Shown: positions 45,601 through 53,363 of the stretch, piece by piece
Numbering within the stretch: position 1 is the first letter of the stretch
How the letters are laid out: every line of letters begins with the position of its first letter
Origin: Spirosoma terrae
GTDB lineage: Bacteria; Bacteroidota; Bacteroidia; Cytophagales; Spirosomataceae
Assembly (NCBI RefSeq): GCF_010435915.1
Contig: NZ_JAAFZH010000013.1
Span: 124,001-188,000, forward strand
Direction of reading: 5' to 3'
Length of the DNA: 64,000 nt
Notes under the pieces: model-generated
The model's input: only the letters and a program-made list of their open reading frames with translations
Told to the model about the DNA's origin: nothing
Databases searched by the model: none
Position numbers and translations under genes: made by a program

Positions 45601-45799
45601 AACAATACTTAGTCAGACCGACCAGTCATCATCCCAATTCAAAAGCCTTGCCGGAAGCCTGATCCACATGATTCTCAACCGATTATTCCCGTCCAAACAA
45701 CGGGCCTACGAACTGGTGCTGTATCACTGTCTGGCCAAATTATATGCGTCACAGCGTGCTCGTCAGCAACCGACGTCTCAACCGATAGCAAGGTCCTAA
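42695..45799 (+). CDS. Full-length lantibiotic dehydratase (LanB)
   Basis: A 1034-residue enzyme with both LanB parts. The N-terminal glutamylation domain has WKYLIRMTTRSTPYGLFAG around residue 87-105 and LVLRSKRLNKRVIPRLSNAHNF in the middle; the C-terminal SpaB_C elimination domain has SEWLYLKIYAGEKASDSLL, FFIRYKDQDPHLRLRF and ELERYGMQSIETCEHIFHHDS. LanB enzymes use glutamyl-tRNA to glutamylate Ser/Thr of a precursor and then eliminate glutamate to give dehydroamino acids. It is the closest enzyme to the 45-residue peptide. No LanC cyclase is near, so thioether formation may rely on a distant enzyme or occur without one. Confidence 0.9.
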   Translation: MIQSLDFFVLRRPVFPINSLDAFYQTIRNNPDALSNILRNWYSNPLQQQALETASPQLFGRVQRWLAGETLSDEAKIVATLWKYLIRMTTRSTPYGLFAGCSIGSIGVTSQLQAGLSDDTIPHIRLDIDYLQSIKDWLLAQPDIRQQLRLYTNSTLYQAGNYFRFIEQQLDTTGRTYFISAVGNDALLADLFTYAQQGVTSSEITNFLHARYQVSAEDATLYINELIESQLLVFDLEPSLTGEDYLSKMQNRLNDLVESTTVTYSQWVIEEIGHLLTSRPFRLPPLLKHLEENQIKLTGSDPIQIDTFFSNDHCQLSTRWFATFQRQLKGLLALNQPFQSNDLDDFRHRFYTRYEGEEVPLALALDHEMGIGYGNQSTLGVGSAPMIDSLSLPGAPSAQSTTSLTTWQTFLLNRYTEALRYNQEEIELTDKDLQHLDQSPATLPSSCYAFGSLLATSAQAIDNDDYLFLLKGFRGPSAVNLMSRFGDSNPDLAERIKACARQEEESHPDVILAEIIHFPESRAGNILTRPTLHRYEIPYLGQASVAPEYQIPLSDLYLSVRNDRLVLRSKRLNKRVIPRLSNAHNFQGGLPVYQFLCNLQYQDAYMDVRWNWGILAQQAYLPRVRYQRIVLSRATWQITGRQFALGNLLRFREQLRELGLPQQFMIVNGDNELQVDVDVEASVRLLIQELRRGLTLRLAECLTTIDRCPVQDTNGHAFTHELVLPFQNPSAPRYLPFDSTTSDCPQRRFSVGSEWLYLKIYAGEKASDSLLVDALYPAIQELINQQIVQKFFFIRYKDQDPHLRLRFQGNPFIEFYHYVIRRIEKALQPYVQSGVVHKMQTDTYQRELERYGMQSIETCEHIFHHDSLTTLQFMSQTGESFDENLRFAFAAHKVDRLLKGLNVSIDDCYDIIGHLKERFFAEFHGDATLRQQLNDRFRTYKPLLEQALSRPFPLANGLENWAEQQQPLLTILSQTDQSSSQFKSLAGSLIHMILNRLFPSKQRAYELVLYHCLAKLYASQRARQQPTSQPIARS

Positions 45800-45891
45800 A
45801 TTATTCGAAGAGCGAATGAGTTAGTCGGCAGACTTATTGAAATCAGGGATTTGAAGGGCGAAATTTGATCATACCAAAACCCCTGATAGCC

Positions 45892-46074
45892 ATGAAAAAC
45901 GTTAACCGTACCAAACAAAATCGCTCAATGTCGTTTGCCAACGATCTGTACCTCGATGAAACCGACGGCATTTTCGACGACAACTGGATTGTTTCTGCCA
46001 ATGATCTGTTTGGCTCATTCATTCCCGGTAGTAACGAAGCGGATCTTCTCACATTTTACGACCAGGCCGCATGA
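45892..46074 (+). CDS. Cys-free 60-residue peptide downstream of LanB
   Basis: A 60-residue peptide starting MKNVNRTKQNRSMSFANDLY, with an acidic middle (DETDGIFDDNW) and a tail rich in S, F, D (SANDLFGSFIPGSNEADLLTFYDQ). No Cys and no membrane helix. A basic start and an acidic C-terminal part with few charged-repeat features resemble RiPP precursors, but no known family is recognised. It lies 93 bases after LanB and is closed by a terminator, so it could be a second substrate, an immunity peptide or an unrelated small protein. The longer in-frame start at 45865 is unlikely. Confidence 0.45.
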   Translation: MKNVNRTKQNRSMSFANDLYLDETDGIFDDNWIVSANDLFGSFIPGSNEADLLTFYDQAA

Positions 46075-46089
46075 CAAACCTTGACTCAA

Positions 46090-46126
46090 CAAAAAGCTCC
46101 TCAGATCATAGTTGAGGAGCTTTTTG
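46090..46126 (+). terminator. Terminator closing the + strand LanB locus
   Basis: AAAAAGCTCCTCA (46091-46103) and TGAGGAGCTTTTT (46113-46125) pair perfectly around GATCATAGT and end in a T-run, usable in both directions. Confidence 0.8.
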
Positions 46127-46215
46127 TTTGTAGCCTGGCCGGGCTAGCGTTCTAGCGTCTACGTCCGGGTGAATGGTGAATCAATACGGTCTATACCCGA
46201 ACGTGGACGTCCAGG

Positions 46216-47244
46216 CTACTCGATTTCCAGCACCAGTTTACCGGTATTTTGTCCGCCGAATAATTGTCCCAGCAACGTAACAAAGGTATCGACGCGACCC
46301 GTTACCAGATGAACATCGGAACGGATCGAGCCTTCCCGAATCCAGCCCGCGATTTCGGTACGGGCGTCGGCGAACTCGTCGTAATAGTCGATACCGACAA
46401 AACCTTCCATCCGGGCGCGGGTCGAAATGAGCGTTAGGTAATTGGCTGGTCCGCGCATAAACTGCATATTGTTATACTGCGAAACGGCACCGGATATAAC
46501 AACGCGCCCTCGTCTGGCCATCAGTGGCAACGCCCCATTCAATACGTCGCCACCGACATTATCGAAAAAGACATGGATACCATCCAGACATAAGGCCGCC
46601 AACTCATCGCGCCAGGTTGGTGATTTGTAGGACAAACAGGCATCAAACCCAAACTCCTGCTCAACCAAACGGCATTTTTCCTCGGTGCTGGTCACGCCAA
46701 TAACCCGACAGCCAAACCGTTTGGCGATTTGTCCGGCCAGACTACCAACGCCACCCGCAGCCGCTGAAATCAATACCGTTTCACCCGCCTGAATCTGCCC
46801 TACCCGTAGCAAACCAAAATAAGCCGTCATGCCGGGAAGGCCCAATGCACTCAGATAAGTTGGCAACGGAGCCAGGTTTGGGTCAATCCGGTACGGTTTG
46901 TTTCCATAGTCGGGTTTGGTCAGATGCTCTTCGGTCAATAAGGCATACTCCTGTATACCCAGATTCGTATACAGATGCTCACCAACGCTATAATTGGGAT
47001 TGCGTGATTCAATGACTACGCCCGTTCCCAGCGCACGCATAACAGCGCCGACGGGTACGGGATTGATGTATGATTTCCCGCCAGCCATCCAGCTTCGCAT
47101 AGCCGGATCGATGGATACGAAGCGGTTTTGCACCCGAATTTCATTGACTCCCAGCGACTGAAAAGGCTGTGTGTCTACAACGAAATCCGTTGCTTTAGGA
47201 AGGCCAAGCGGCCGATTGATGAGTCGAACCTGCGTGTTTTGCAT
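46216..47244 (-). CDS. NADP-dependent MDR oxidoreductase (zinc-independent, LTB4DH-like)
   Basis: A 342-residue medium-chain reductase without structural zinc cysteines: QNRFVSIDPAMRSWM in the substrate lid, nucleotide loop VLISAAAGGVGSLAGQIAKRFGC and GIHVFFDNVGGDVL, then the C-terminal KLVLEIE. The pattern fits prostaglandin reductase/curcumin reductase-like enzymes that reduce alpha,beta-unsaturated carbonyls with NADPH. It is separated from the RiPP cluster by repeats, so a role there is unlikely but not excluded. Confidence 0.85.
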   Translation of the reverse strand: MQNTQVRLINRPLGLPKATDFVVDTQPFQSLGVNEIRVQNRFVSIDPAMRSWMAGGKSYINPVPVGAVMRALGTGVVIESRNPNYSVGEHLYTNLGIQEYALLTEEHLTKPDYGNKPYRIDPNLAPLPTYLSALGLPGMTAYFGLLRVGQIQAGETVLISAAAGGVGSLAGQIAKRFGCRVIGVTSTEEKCRLVEQEFGFDACLSYKSPTWRDELAALCLDGIHVFFDNVGGDVLNGALPLMARRGRVVISGAVSQYNNMQFMRGPANYLTLISTRARMEGFVGIDYYDEFADARTEIAGWIREGSIRSDVHLVTGRVDTFVTLLGQLFGGQNTGKLVLEIE

Positions 47245-47333
47245 AAGTACTAACGATTAATGTCAACTTCTCTTCTACCAAATGCTAATATTGTAGGGGT
47301 TCATGTAGTGGTAAATCTGAAGGATTTGGCAAG

Positions 47334-47416
47334 TCTTTACACCCCTAAATCCCCTAAAGGGGACTGCTTGGCAAGTCTAGGACCAGTCCCCTTTAGGGGA
47401 TTTAGGGGTGTAAAGA
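47334..47416. repeat. 33-bp perfect inverted repeat
   Basis: Arms 47334-47366 and 47384-47416 pair exactly (TCTTTACACCCCTAAATCCC...), with further short complementarity inside each arm (CCCCTAAAGGGG). No T-tract follows. Likely a palindromic dispersed element at the end of the cluster. Confidence 0.65.
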
Positions 47417-47447
47417 CCTAGATTGTACTAGAGTTAAAGTCCTTTTA

Positions 47448-47474
47448 CCCCCTCTCCCAAACTGGGAGAGGGGG
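47448..47474. repeat. CCCCCTCTCCCA/TGGGAGAGGGGG palindrome, same family as at 60.1 kb
   Basis: CCCCCTCTCCCA and TGGGAGAGGGGG are exact complements with AAC between; the tail GGCAGGGGGCAGGGG follows. An almost identical unit lies at 60091-60115, so it is a repeated element in this genome. Confidence 0.6.
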
Positions 47475-47520
47475 CAGGGGGCAGGGGCGGTCGGCCGCTG
47501 CCGTGAGGGATTTATAGAAA

Positions 47521-49719
47521 TTAATTCGGGAGTAAATCGTTAAGCGTTTTGCTACGTTTGTCGATGCCCCAGTTTATGAACAGTCCCAGATAATAGAACC
47601 GCTTGGCCAGTGGCATCACAGCCTCCCGTGAATTGAGCGATGTGTATTGATAGCCAAATACCTGCTGACTACCCAGAAGATTATTGGCCGAGAACGCAAG
47701 CGTGGTATTGGCTTTGCCCAGGTGCGTCAGATACGCAATAGTAGCGCCAACGTTATGATAAGCCGATGTCTTATCTGTCATGAACTGATCAGCCAGCCGG
47801 TTTGGGTTGTAATAGGGACGACCCGATGCAAACGTGTAGGTCATGCCAATGTTGAGGGGGATGGATGGGATCAATACGTTCACCACCGTAGCGGCTGTAT
47901 GTGTAGCCGCAAAATTGGGCTGAGCCAACACCGGATAGTTCAGATACTGCCGTTTTGTATCGAGGAATGAGTACGACACCCAGTAGTTGACGTTTGGCAG
48001 GCGATTATCTTCCTTCCAGAGCACCTCAAAGCCACGTGCATAGCCAGTTCCGGTCGAGCTGGTATCGGGAGTAGTACGTAGCAGATGGCTGTACGTTTTC
48101 TGGTAGAGTTCGACCCGCAACAGCTGGTTGGTACGTACCATCTGATAGCTGGCGATGTAATGTGTAGCCTTCTGAAAACGTAGGTTGTCCCGATTGCGGT
48201 TTGTAATCAGATAATCAAAGGTTGGTTGCTGGAAAAACTGGCCGTAGCTAAGCGTCAATTTATGGGCTTTCGCGGGGGCATATGATAACGCGACACGTGG
48301 AGCCAGTGCCATACGATTGATGGACGAAACGCCTTCGGCACGCAGACCAACCCGAGCGCTGACGGTTCGGCTAATCGATAGGTTACTTTCGGCAAAAAGT
48401 GCTCCGTATTGCTCCGTTAGATAGCGCGTTGGTGCATAGCGATTCTGCTGAGTCAGTTGCTGGCCCGTATTGGTCAGTACGTGATCCATGCCCAGGTATA
48501 AATCGGAGCCTCTGCCAATCGACCGGCGAAACACAAGTCGGGTATTATAGACCTGCTGTTTAATCTGCCGGGAACGTAGCAGCGATGTTTCTCCTTCCAG
48601 CCGGGGCAACGAGTCGATGGAAGCCGTATTATCAGAAATGCTGGCCCCAAACCCGGCGTTCATAGTCCAGTTTTTACCGGCACTACCTGCATACGATACA
48701 CTGATGAATCCGTTGCTACTCAGCAGACCATATTGAGCGGTTCGGCCGGACGTCGGTTGTAAAAACTCGACGTTGTTACGTCCTATCGTTCCCAGAACCT
48801 TCAGCGCGCCTTTATCGCCAGCCCGATATTTCAGATGAAACAACCCATCAAGATATTCCGGCCCAGCCGTGAAGGTCCGACGTTGCGGAACCACGCCGTA
48901 GTACGGGCTCATGTTGGTATACGTAATAGAACCGCCCGCCGATAGTTTTTCGGGACGTATTACCCGATTCATCTCGATCATAGCACCCGTTGTACTGACG
49001 TTACCGCCAATCGATGACTTTGTCGCTACGTCGTTCGTTTCCAGAATCAAAGCCGACGAAAGCGCCTGTCCGTACAACGCCGAATAGCCACCGCTACTGA
49101 AGAAATTCCCGGAGAATAATTCGGGCGCAAAGCGACCCCGCTGCGATACGTCTGGGCTACCGTTGTAGAAAAAGTTGTTCGCCAACAAGCCATCGACATA
49201 CACCTTCGTTTCGTCGCTGGTTCCACCCCTCACAAACAGACCCGTCGCATCTGATGTAGCCTGCACGCCTGGCATGGTCCGGATACCGTTGGCGATATCG
49301 GCATTGCTACCGCCCATTGCCCGTACTTCCAGCGCCCGCAGACTGGGCAAACCACCCCGACCCAAGAAGTCTGTTTTCTTACTTTTCACTGTGACGCCAT
49401 CCAGATTTATGGACTCTTCGCTCAGAATAAACTTCAGCGTCACCTGCTTCGTGGTATCACTAATCATAATCGTCATGGGCTGGTGCGCAAAGCCGAGCAT
49501 CTGGGCTACCACTTTTACCGAGCCGCGTCCATCGGTGGTGAACGAGAAATTACCATCGGCGTCAGTCGTAGCCCCCGCATACGAGTTCAGAATACCGATA
49601 TTGGCGTTTTCGAGTGGTTTCATCTGCGTATTGAACACCTTTCCCCGAATAACAACCTGGCTCCAGGCCGGTACCGCCAGCAGCAACCCTAGCAGGATTA
49701 TGTGTAGTTGTCGTTTCAT
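47521..49719 (-). CDS. TonB-dependent receptor at the end of the RiPP cluster
   Basis: A 732-residue outer membrane receptor: signal peptide (MKRQLHIILLGLLLAVPAWS), carboxypeptidase-D-like domain (VVIRGKVFNTQMKPLENANI), plug domain (MGGSNADIANGIRTMPGVQ, FVRGGTSDETKVYVDGLLAN) and barrel. The start is 4 bases after the stop of the arginase-like gene, so it is in the same operon. In a RiPP setting such a receptor could re-import the product, mediate export or immunity, or take up a related ligand. Ligand unknown. Confidence 0.82.
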   Translation of the reverse strand: MKRQLHIILLGLLLAVPAWSQVVIRGKVFNTQMKPLENANIGILNSYAGATTDADGNFSFTTDGRGSVKVVAQMLGFAHQPMTIMISDTTKQVTLKFILSEESINLDGVTVKSKKTDFLGRGGLPSLRALEVRAMGGSNADIANGIRTMPGVQATSDATGLFVRGGTSDETKVYVDGLLANNFFYNGSPDVSQRGRFAPELFSGNFFSSGGYSALYGQALSSALILETNDVATKSSIGGNVSTTGAMIEMNRVIRPEKLSAGGSITYTNMSPYYGVVPQRRTFTAGPEYLDGLFHLKYRAGDKGALKVLGTIGRNNVEFLQPTSGRTAQYGLLSSNGFISVSYAGSAGKNWTMNAGFGASISDNTASIDSLPRLEGETSLLRSRQIKQQVYNTRLVFRRSIGRGSDLYLGMDHVLTNTGQQLTQQNRYAPTRYLTEQYGALFAESNLSISRTVSARVGLRAEGVSSINRMALAPRVALSYAPAKAHKLTLSYGQFFQQPTFDYLITNRNRDNLRFQKATHYIASYQMVRTNQLLRVELYQKTYSHLLRTTPDTSSTGTGYARGFEVLWKEDNRLPNVNYWVSYSFLDTKRQYLNYPVLAQPNFAATHTAATVVNVLIPSIPLNIGMTYTFASGRPYYNPNRLADQFMTDKTSAYHNVGATIAYLTHLGKANTTLAFSANNLLGSQQVFGYQYTSLNSREAVMPLAKRFYYLGLFINWGIDKRSKTLNDLLPN

Positions 49720-49723
49720 GTCT

Positions 49724-50944
49724 TTATGAAATAGTTAGATAGCTCATCAAGCGAAGCAGGATTTCCATAGCCACCTGCGTAGTCAGGTCAGTTGAGTCGA
49801 AGTCGGGATTGGCTTCCACCAGATCGAATCCTACAATTTGCTTATCCGGCAAGAGTTTAGCCAATAGCTCTCTGACCTCGTTCAGCGAAAAACCTCCCGG
49901 TATGGGCGTAGCGGTTCCGGGCAATACAGTCGGATCTAAAACGTCTACATCGAAGGTGACGTAGTACGGTACGTTGGTGGGCAAGTCGAAGAGTTTACCA
50001 TTTCGCAGCTGCTCACTAACCTGATGACACCAGTAAATGTGTTGCTTAGCCTGTGGTTTACTGCCTGCATTGGCAAATCCGCGAATACCGAATTGATAGA
50101 CTTGCTTCACATGCTCCAGCTCCAGGCATTTCGTCATGAAATTACCGTAGTGATGGACCTTGCCCCAGTGATTGATGGTGTCGTAGCGTGAGCTATACGT
50201 ATCGGTATGGGCGTCAAAATGAATGACGTGTAGATCAGGATATTGCTCGGCAGCCGCCTGAATAAGCGGAAAGCTAATCGAATGATCGCCCCCGATAAAA
50301 GCCGGTATTTTTCCTGATTGAAATAACCGACGGGCTATCTGATGAATTTTAGCGTAGACAAACGCTGTCGATTCGTTCGAATTGACGAACAGGTTGCCAT
50401 AATCGACCAGTCGGCTATCGCGAAACAGCGGTTGCAGTCGGGTAGCCGTCAGTTCGTCGAAGAGCAGAAAATCAGCACCTTTCAGCAATAAATTATTGTT
50501 CTGACCGAACTCCCGGATCGACACGGGGAATCGGGCCCCGCCCATCGATTTACCATTTCCCTTGCCAAACGGAATGCCAACAATGACTACCTCGGCACGC
50601 TCATGATAGGCATCGACGCCGAAAAGTCGATTCTTCACCGCCACTACGTCGGCCGCAAACCGCTCCCATCCATCTGCGCTCGGATCAATCAGCAAACCGT
50701 TCCGTTGCAGATAAGCGACTGCCTGTTCGAGCTGATCGTTATCGATATCAATTTCGTCAAAAAGCGCGTCGATGGTGGCGGGTTGTTTGAAGAAATTCAG
50801 TATCGTCACAATAGCCGGACTAACTTCGTAGCTCTTGCCACTAATCATGTTGGCGACTGTGCTTTTACCCGTCTGGTTCGACAACGTAATGTCAAGATAA
50901 GGCGACTTCACCAACAGCAGAGAAACAGAAACGTCGGTCATCAT
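49724..50944 (-). CDS. Arginase-fold enzyme with PqqD/RRE-like N-terminal domain; candidate peptide arginase
   Basis: A 406-residue protein. Residues ~25-90 show a winged-helix, PqqD-like pattern (GKSYEVSPAIVTILNFFKQPATIDALF, LEQAVAYLQRNGLL). The rest is a complete ureohydrolase domain with both manganese-binding sets: GGDHS (218-222), DAHTD (244-248) and DVDVLDP (332-338), plus GTATPIPGGFS and VGFDLVEANP. Metabolic agmatinases and arginases are ~300 residues and lack such an N-domain. Published peptide arginases (OspR type, landornamide and selidamide pathways) convert precursor Arg to ornithine. The gene is 12 bases from the M50 gene and close to six precursors with invariant core Arg, so the same reaction is inferred here. 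Confidence 0.72.
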   Translation of the reverse strand: MMTDVSVSLLLVKSPYLDITLSNQTGKSTVANMISGKSYEVSPAIVTILNFFKQPATIDALFDEIDIDNDQLEQAVAYLQRNGLLIDPSADGWERFAADVVAVKNRLFGVDAYHERAEVVIVGIPFGKGNGKSMGGARFPVSIREFGQNNNLLLKGADFLLFDELTATRLQPLFRDSRLVDYGNLFVNSNESTAFVYAKIHQIARRLFQSGKIPAFIGGDHSISFPLIQAAAEQYPDLHVIHFDAHTDTYSSRYDTINHWGKVHHYGNFMTKCLELEHVKQVYQFGIRGFANAGSKPQAKQHIYWCHQVSEQLRNGKLFDLPTNVPYYVTFDVDVLDPTVLPGTATPIPGGFSLNEVRELLAKLLPDKQIVGFDLVEANPDFDSTDLTTQVAMEILLRLMSYLTIS

Positions 50945-50956
50945 GGCAGCAGGAGT

Positions 50957-52240
50957 TTATGAATGAGCGAATCGACGGCGGATTGCGGAGCGGATAGCAT
51001 CCCGGCTTTGGCGGGCATATCCGACGGAGAAGTAAGCAAACAGTCCGACCGTTAGCGATGATTTCAGAAAAGGCTCGGCCGAGCAAACCGAAAAATCCGT
51101 TATAAACTGATAAGCCGACTGTGGGTAATGCAGCACAACGTCGAAGAATGTTTTGAAGGCAAACACAAAGAAGTACACCAGAAACCATAACCGTCCCAGG
51201 CTATACACCAGCAGAAACGGATTTTTCAGGTCGATAACAGGATCGTTAGCATTGGCTGGCTTTCGGAATGCTGGGACAACTTTAGCCGCCAGTTGCCGAA
51301 TATAAAGAGCTGATTGACGGCGCAGATTGGGCAACGAAAACAGATCGCTGTAGATCCAGTAGCCGTCGAATTTCAGGAAAGGAATCGTATTGACAATGAG
51401 CGTTGCTACGTTGAGTTGAATGAGGTAGCGAGACGTATTGACCTGATCAAAATCGCCAAAGTGACTGACCAGATAACCGATTAAGAGCAGGTTGATGAGC
51501 AGTTGAAAATAAATACCGCCCAGATTAACGATGGTACGTTTATGTTTTCCGAGTCGCCACACTTCCGTTACGTCGGTATAGAGCACCGGAAATATCAGGT
51601 AAAGGCCTGCGCCAATTTCTTTGGGTTTGATTCCGAATCGATACCCAGCCGCAGCGTGGCCGAGTTCGTGAATCAGGAGAATGCACAAGACGACGGGATA
51701 GAAAACAAGCATGTGCCAAAGCCCACGGTCACAATCCCCCGACGCCAACGTAGTGGCATTATGATTCTGAACGTAGTGATCCAGAGCCAACAGTTCGTTC
51801 ATCAGGTAAACGTTAGCGCCTAGTGCGGCCACCAACGTAGTCCAGAAGAAGGCGGGAGAAAAGAGGTGTTGAATAATCCGAAGCAGCCAGGCATATTGAT
51901 GAAACCGCAGCAGCGTATAGCGGGCGTAAATATTGCCGAGTGCTGGGCTGTCGGCCGATTTGGCATCGGCTTTGGGCGCATCGAAAACACCCATCGGCCG
52001 GAGTTTTTCTTCAATCACTCGGGCTACATCATCGGCGGCAAACTGAGTGTCTGTCTGACGGGCGTTCAGCGTCTCGCTGATTTGCTGATACGTCAGTTTT
52101 TGGCTAATTCCCTCCAGGATAAGGTAAACAAACTCCCCGACTTTATAGGGCCGTCCGCTAACGGTAAGCAAAAACTGTCGGTTGGAGTCCGAGCGCTCCA
52201 TCTCTTCGATCCGGAACGAGTCGGTTTCTAAGGCGATCAT
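50957..52240 (-). CDS. M50-type membrane metalloprotease-like protein with PqqD-like N-domain
   Basis: A 427-residue membrane protein. Residues ~8-88 resemble a PqqD/RRE domain (FLLTVSGRPYKVGEFVYLILEG, LTYQQISETLN, VARVIEEKLRPMGVF). Several helices follow with the zinc site HELGHA (191-196), the family phrase EIGAGLYLIFPVLYTDVTEVWRL and the second metal region FLKFDGYWIYSDLFSLPNLR. Such proteins occur in RiPP clusters as putative leader peptidases or exporter partners. It directly follows the six precursors and precedes the arginase-like gene by 12 bases, so leader removal or membrane delivery is likely. Proteolysis is not proven. Confidence 0.75.
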   Translation of the reverse strand: MIALETDSFRIEEMERSDSNRQFLLTVSGRPYKVGEFVYLILEGISQKLTYQQISETLNARQTDTQFAADDVARVIEEKLRPMGVFDAPKADAKSADSPALGNIYARYTLLRFHQYAWLLRIIQHLFSPAFFWTTLVAALGANVYLMNELLALDHYVQNHNATTLASGDCDRGLWHMLVFYPVVLCILLIHELGHAAAGYRFGIKPKEIGAGLYLIFPVLYTDVTEVWRLGKHKRTIVNLGGIYFQLLINLLLIGYLVSHFGDFDQVNTSRYLIQLNVATLIVNTIPFLKFDGYWIYSDLFSLPNLRRQSALYIRQLAAKVVPAFRKPANANDPVIDLKNPFLLVYSLGRLWFLVYFFVFAFKTFFDVVLHYPQSAYQFITDFSVCSAEPFLKSSLTVGLFAYFSVGYARQSRDAIRSAIRRRFAHS

Positions 52241-52260
52241 AGTAAAGTCGGTTTAGGGAA

Positions 52261-52404
52261 AGTTTTCACGGGGCCGCCCGTGCAGTTTATAGTTTATGGT
52301 TTTCGGTTTATAGTTTTCAGTGTGCGAAGCGTAGGAGAAGTGCTGATGCGTTAGCCAACTATAAACTGAAAACTATAAACCGCACGGGCGGCCCCGTGAA
52401 AACT
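52261..52404. repeat. Long palindrome between precursor 1 and the M50 gene
   Basis: Outer arms 52261-52283 and 52382-52404 are exact 23-bp complements containing GGGGCCGCCCG; inner segments (AGTTTATAG... and ...CTATAAACT) also pair. The right arm reaches to within four bases of the stop codon of precursor 1. It can act as an attenuating hairpin that leaves precursor mRNA more abundant than the downstream enzyme mRNA. Confidence 0.65.
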
Positions 52405-52408
52405 CATT

Positions 52409-52528
52409 TTACACAGCTGAGACCTTTACGTCATTGTCGCTGCAACGGGCCGAATCAGCGGCAGCTGCGGTTGTTTCAAAGCGCTCTTCAAGTTCTACGA
52501 TTGTCAGTACGTCTGTTGTGTTATTCAT
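52409..52528 (-). CDS. RiPP precursor 1 (39 aa)
   Basis: Translation: leader MNNTTDVLTIVELEERFETT, then AAAADSARCSDNDVKVSAV. The leader contains the family box (T/S)IVELEERFE shared with five neighbours; the core has the invariant Arg-Cys (residues 28-29), Ser at 26 and 30 and a short hydrophobic end. Preceded by AAAACAATC before ATG rather than a Shine-Dalgarno. It is the last precursor before the M50 gene and is followed by a large hairpin. No cleavage site can be fixed; cutting after the Ala run is a guess. Confidence 0.72.
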   Translation of the reverse strand: MNNTTDVLTIVELEERFETTAAAADSARCSDNDVKVSAV

Positions 52529-52691
52529 GATTGTTTTTGTTTTGAAAATTTGACGAATTGATAAGATTGACGATTTATTATTGGCCTATTCGAGAATCCA
52601 TCCCAGCGAATACACCCTTACAGCGTTTGCAAACCATTGTGGCTACCTGGATGAGGTATTTCCCGAATAGGCCCAGGCAATTGGAGAATGA

Positions 52692-52820
52692 CTAGACAGC
52701 CTTTACTTCGACGTCGTTGCCACTGCAACGGCCCGAATCGGCAGCGGCTGCCGTTGTTTCGAAACGCGCTTCGAGTTCAACAATCGTTAATACTTCTGGC
52801 TGTGCAATTGCGTTGCTCAT
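52692..52820 (-). CDS. RiPP precursor 2 (42 aa)
   Basis: Leader MSNAIAQPEVLTIVELEARF, then ETTAAAADSGRCSGNDVEVK and AV. It differs from precursor 1 mainly in the first ten residues and in the last ten; ELEARFETTAAAADS and RCS are kept, again with Arg directly before the only Cys. The 163-base gap to precursor 1 contains no further ORF. The single Cys with nearby Ser fits one thioether ring or a lipidated/free thiol; which is unknown. Confidence 0.72.
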   Translation of the reverse strand: MSNAIAQPEVLTIVELEARFETTAAAADSGRCSGNDVEVKAV

Positions 52821-52880
52821 GACTGATTTTTGATTTAAGATGAACGTTTGATTTTGTAATTGACTTGTACTGACAGATTC

Positions 52881-53006
52881 CTATAGCGTCTGAATGCGGT
52901 TATGGTTACAACGAGCGGAGTCTAAAGCGGCTACCGTCGTTTCGAAGCGTTCCTCGAGTTCAAGAATCGTTAGCGATTCGTCGTGGTAAACAGGCATACT
53001 TTCCAT
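52881..53006 (-). CDS. RiPP precursor 3 (41 aa), divergent core
   Basis: Leader MESMPVYHDESLTILELEER, then FETTVAALDSARCNHNRIQT and L. It keeps ELEERFETT and SARC but the core after Cys is NHNRIQTL: no Ser directly after Cys, a second Arg, and a shorter end. It could therefore carry two ornithines if the arginase-like enzyme acts on it. Two start codons are possible (ATG 53006 or 52997). Its ATG is 14 bases after the stop of precursor 4, the tightest spacing in the array. Confidence 0.7.
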   Translation of the reverse strand: MESMPVYHDESLTILELEERFETTVAALDSARCNHNRIQTL

Positions 53007-53020
53007 ACACGACGTTTACG

Positions 53021-53176
53021 CTAGTAAAGGACTTCCATACCCGGAGGAGGAGCTGGCGCATTCACTTTGATCGTGTTGTTGCTGCAACGTTCGGTATCGG
53101 AAGCAGCTACCGTTGTTTCGAAACGTTCTTCGAGTTCAACGATGGACAGAGCTGATGCTAACAAGGACGTTTTCAT
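53021..53176 (-). CDS. RiPP precursor 4 (51 aa), proline-rich extended tail
   Basis: Leader MKTSLLASALSIVELEERFE, then TTVAASDTERCSNNTIKVNA and PAPPPGMEVLY. The Arg-Cys-Ser-Asn-Asn-Thr core is followed by an APAPPPG segment and an aromatic end not seen in the others, making it the longest member. Whether the tail is part of the product or a follower region is unknown. The gene immediately precedes precursor 3. Confidence 0.7.
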   Translation of the reverse strand: MKTSLLASALSIVELEERFETTVAASDTERCSNNTIKVNAPAPPPGMEVLY

Positions 53177-53363
53177 CGTTTTTGATACGTTACAAAGGAT
53201 TGATAACCTAGCAGTTGGGAATCAAAACTGATGGAGACTTAATTCTCAGGCAAGTTCTAACAGACGAGTCCCGAAGGGCAACAACTCATGCGATGGAGTG
53301 TGCGATGCCAGCTGATGGATGAACTGCTGATGAGGCTACCTGAGAAAGTCCGTTTTCGGCGCA

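Noticed and set aside
49724..50944. Annotation as metabolic agmatinase or formimidoylglutamase
   Set aside because: Metal ligands would fit, but the extra N-terminal domain, operon position and lack of hut or polyamine genes argue against it.
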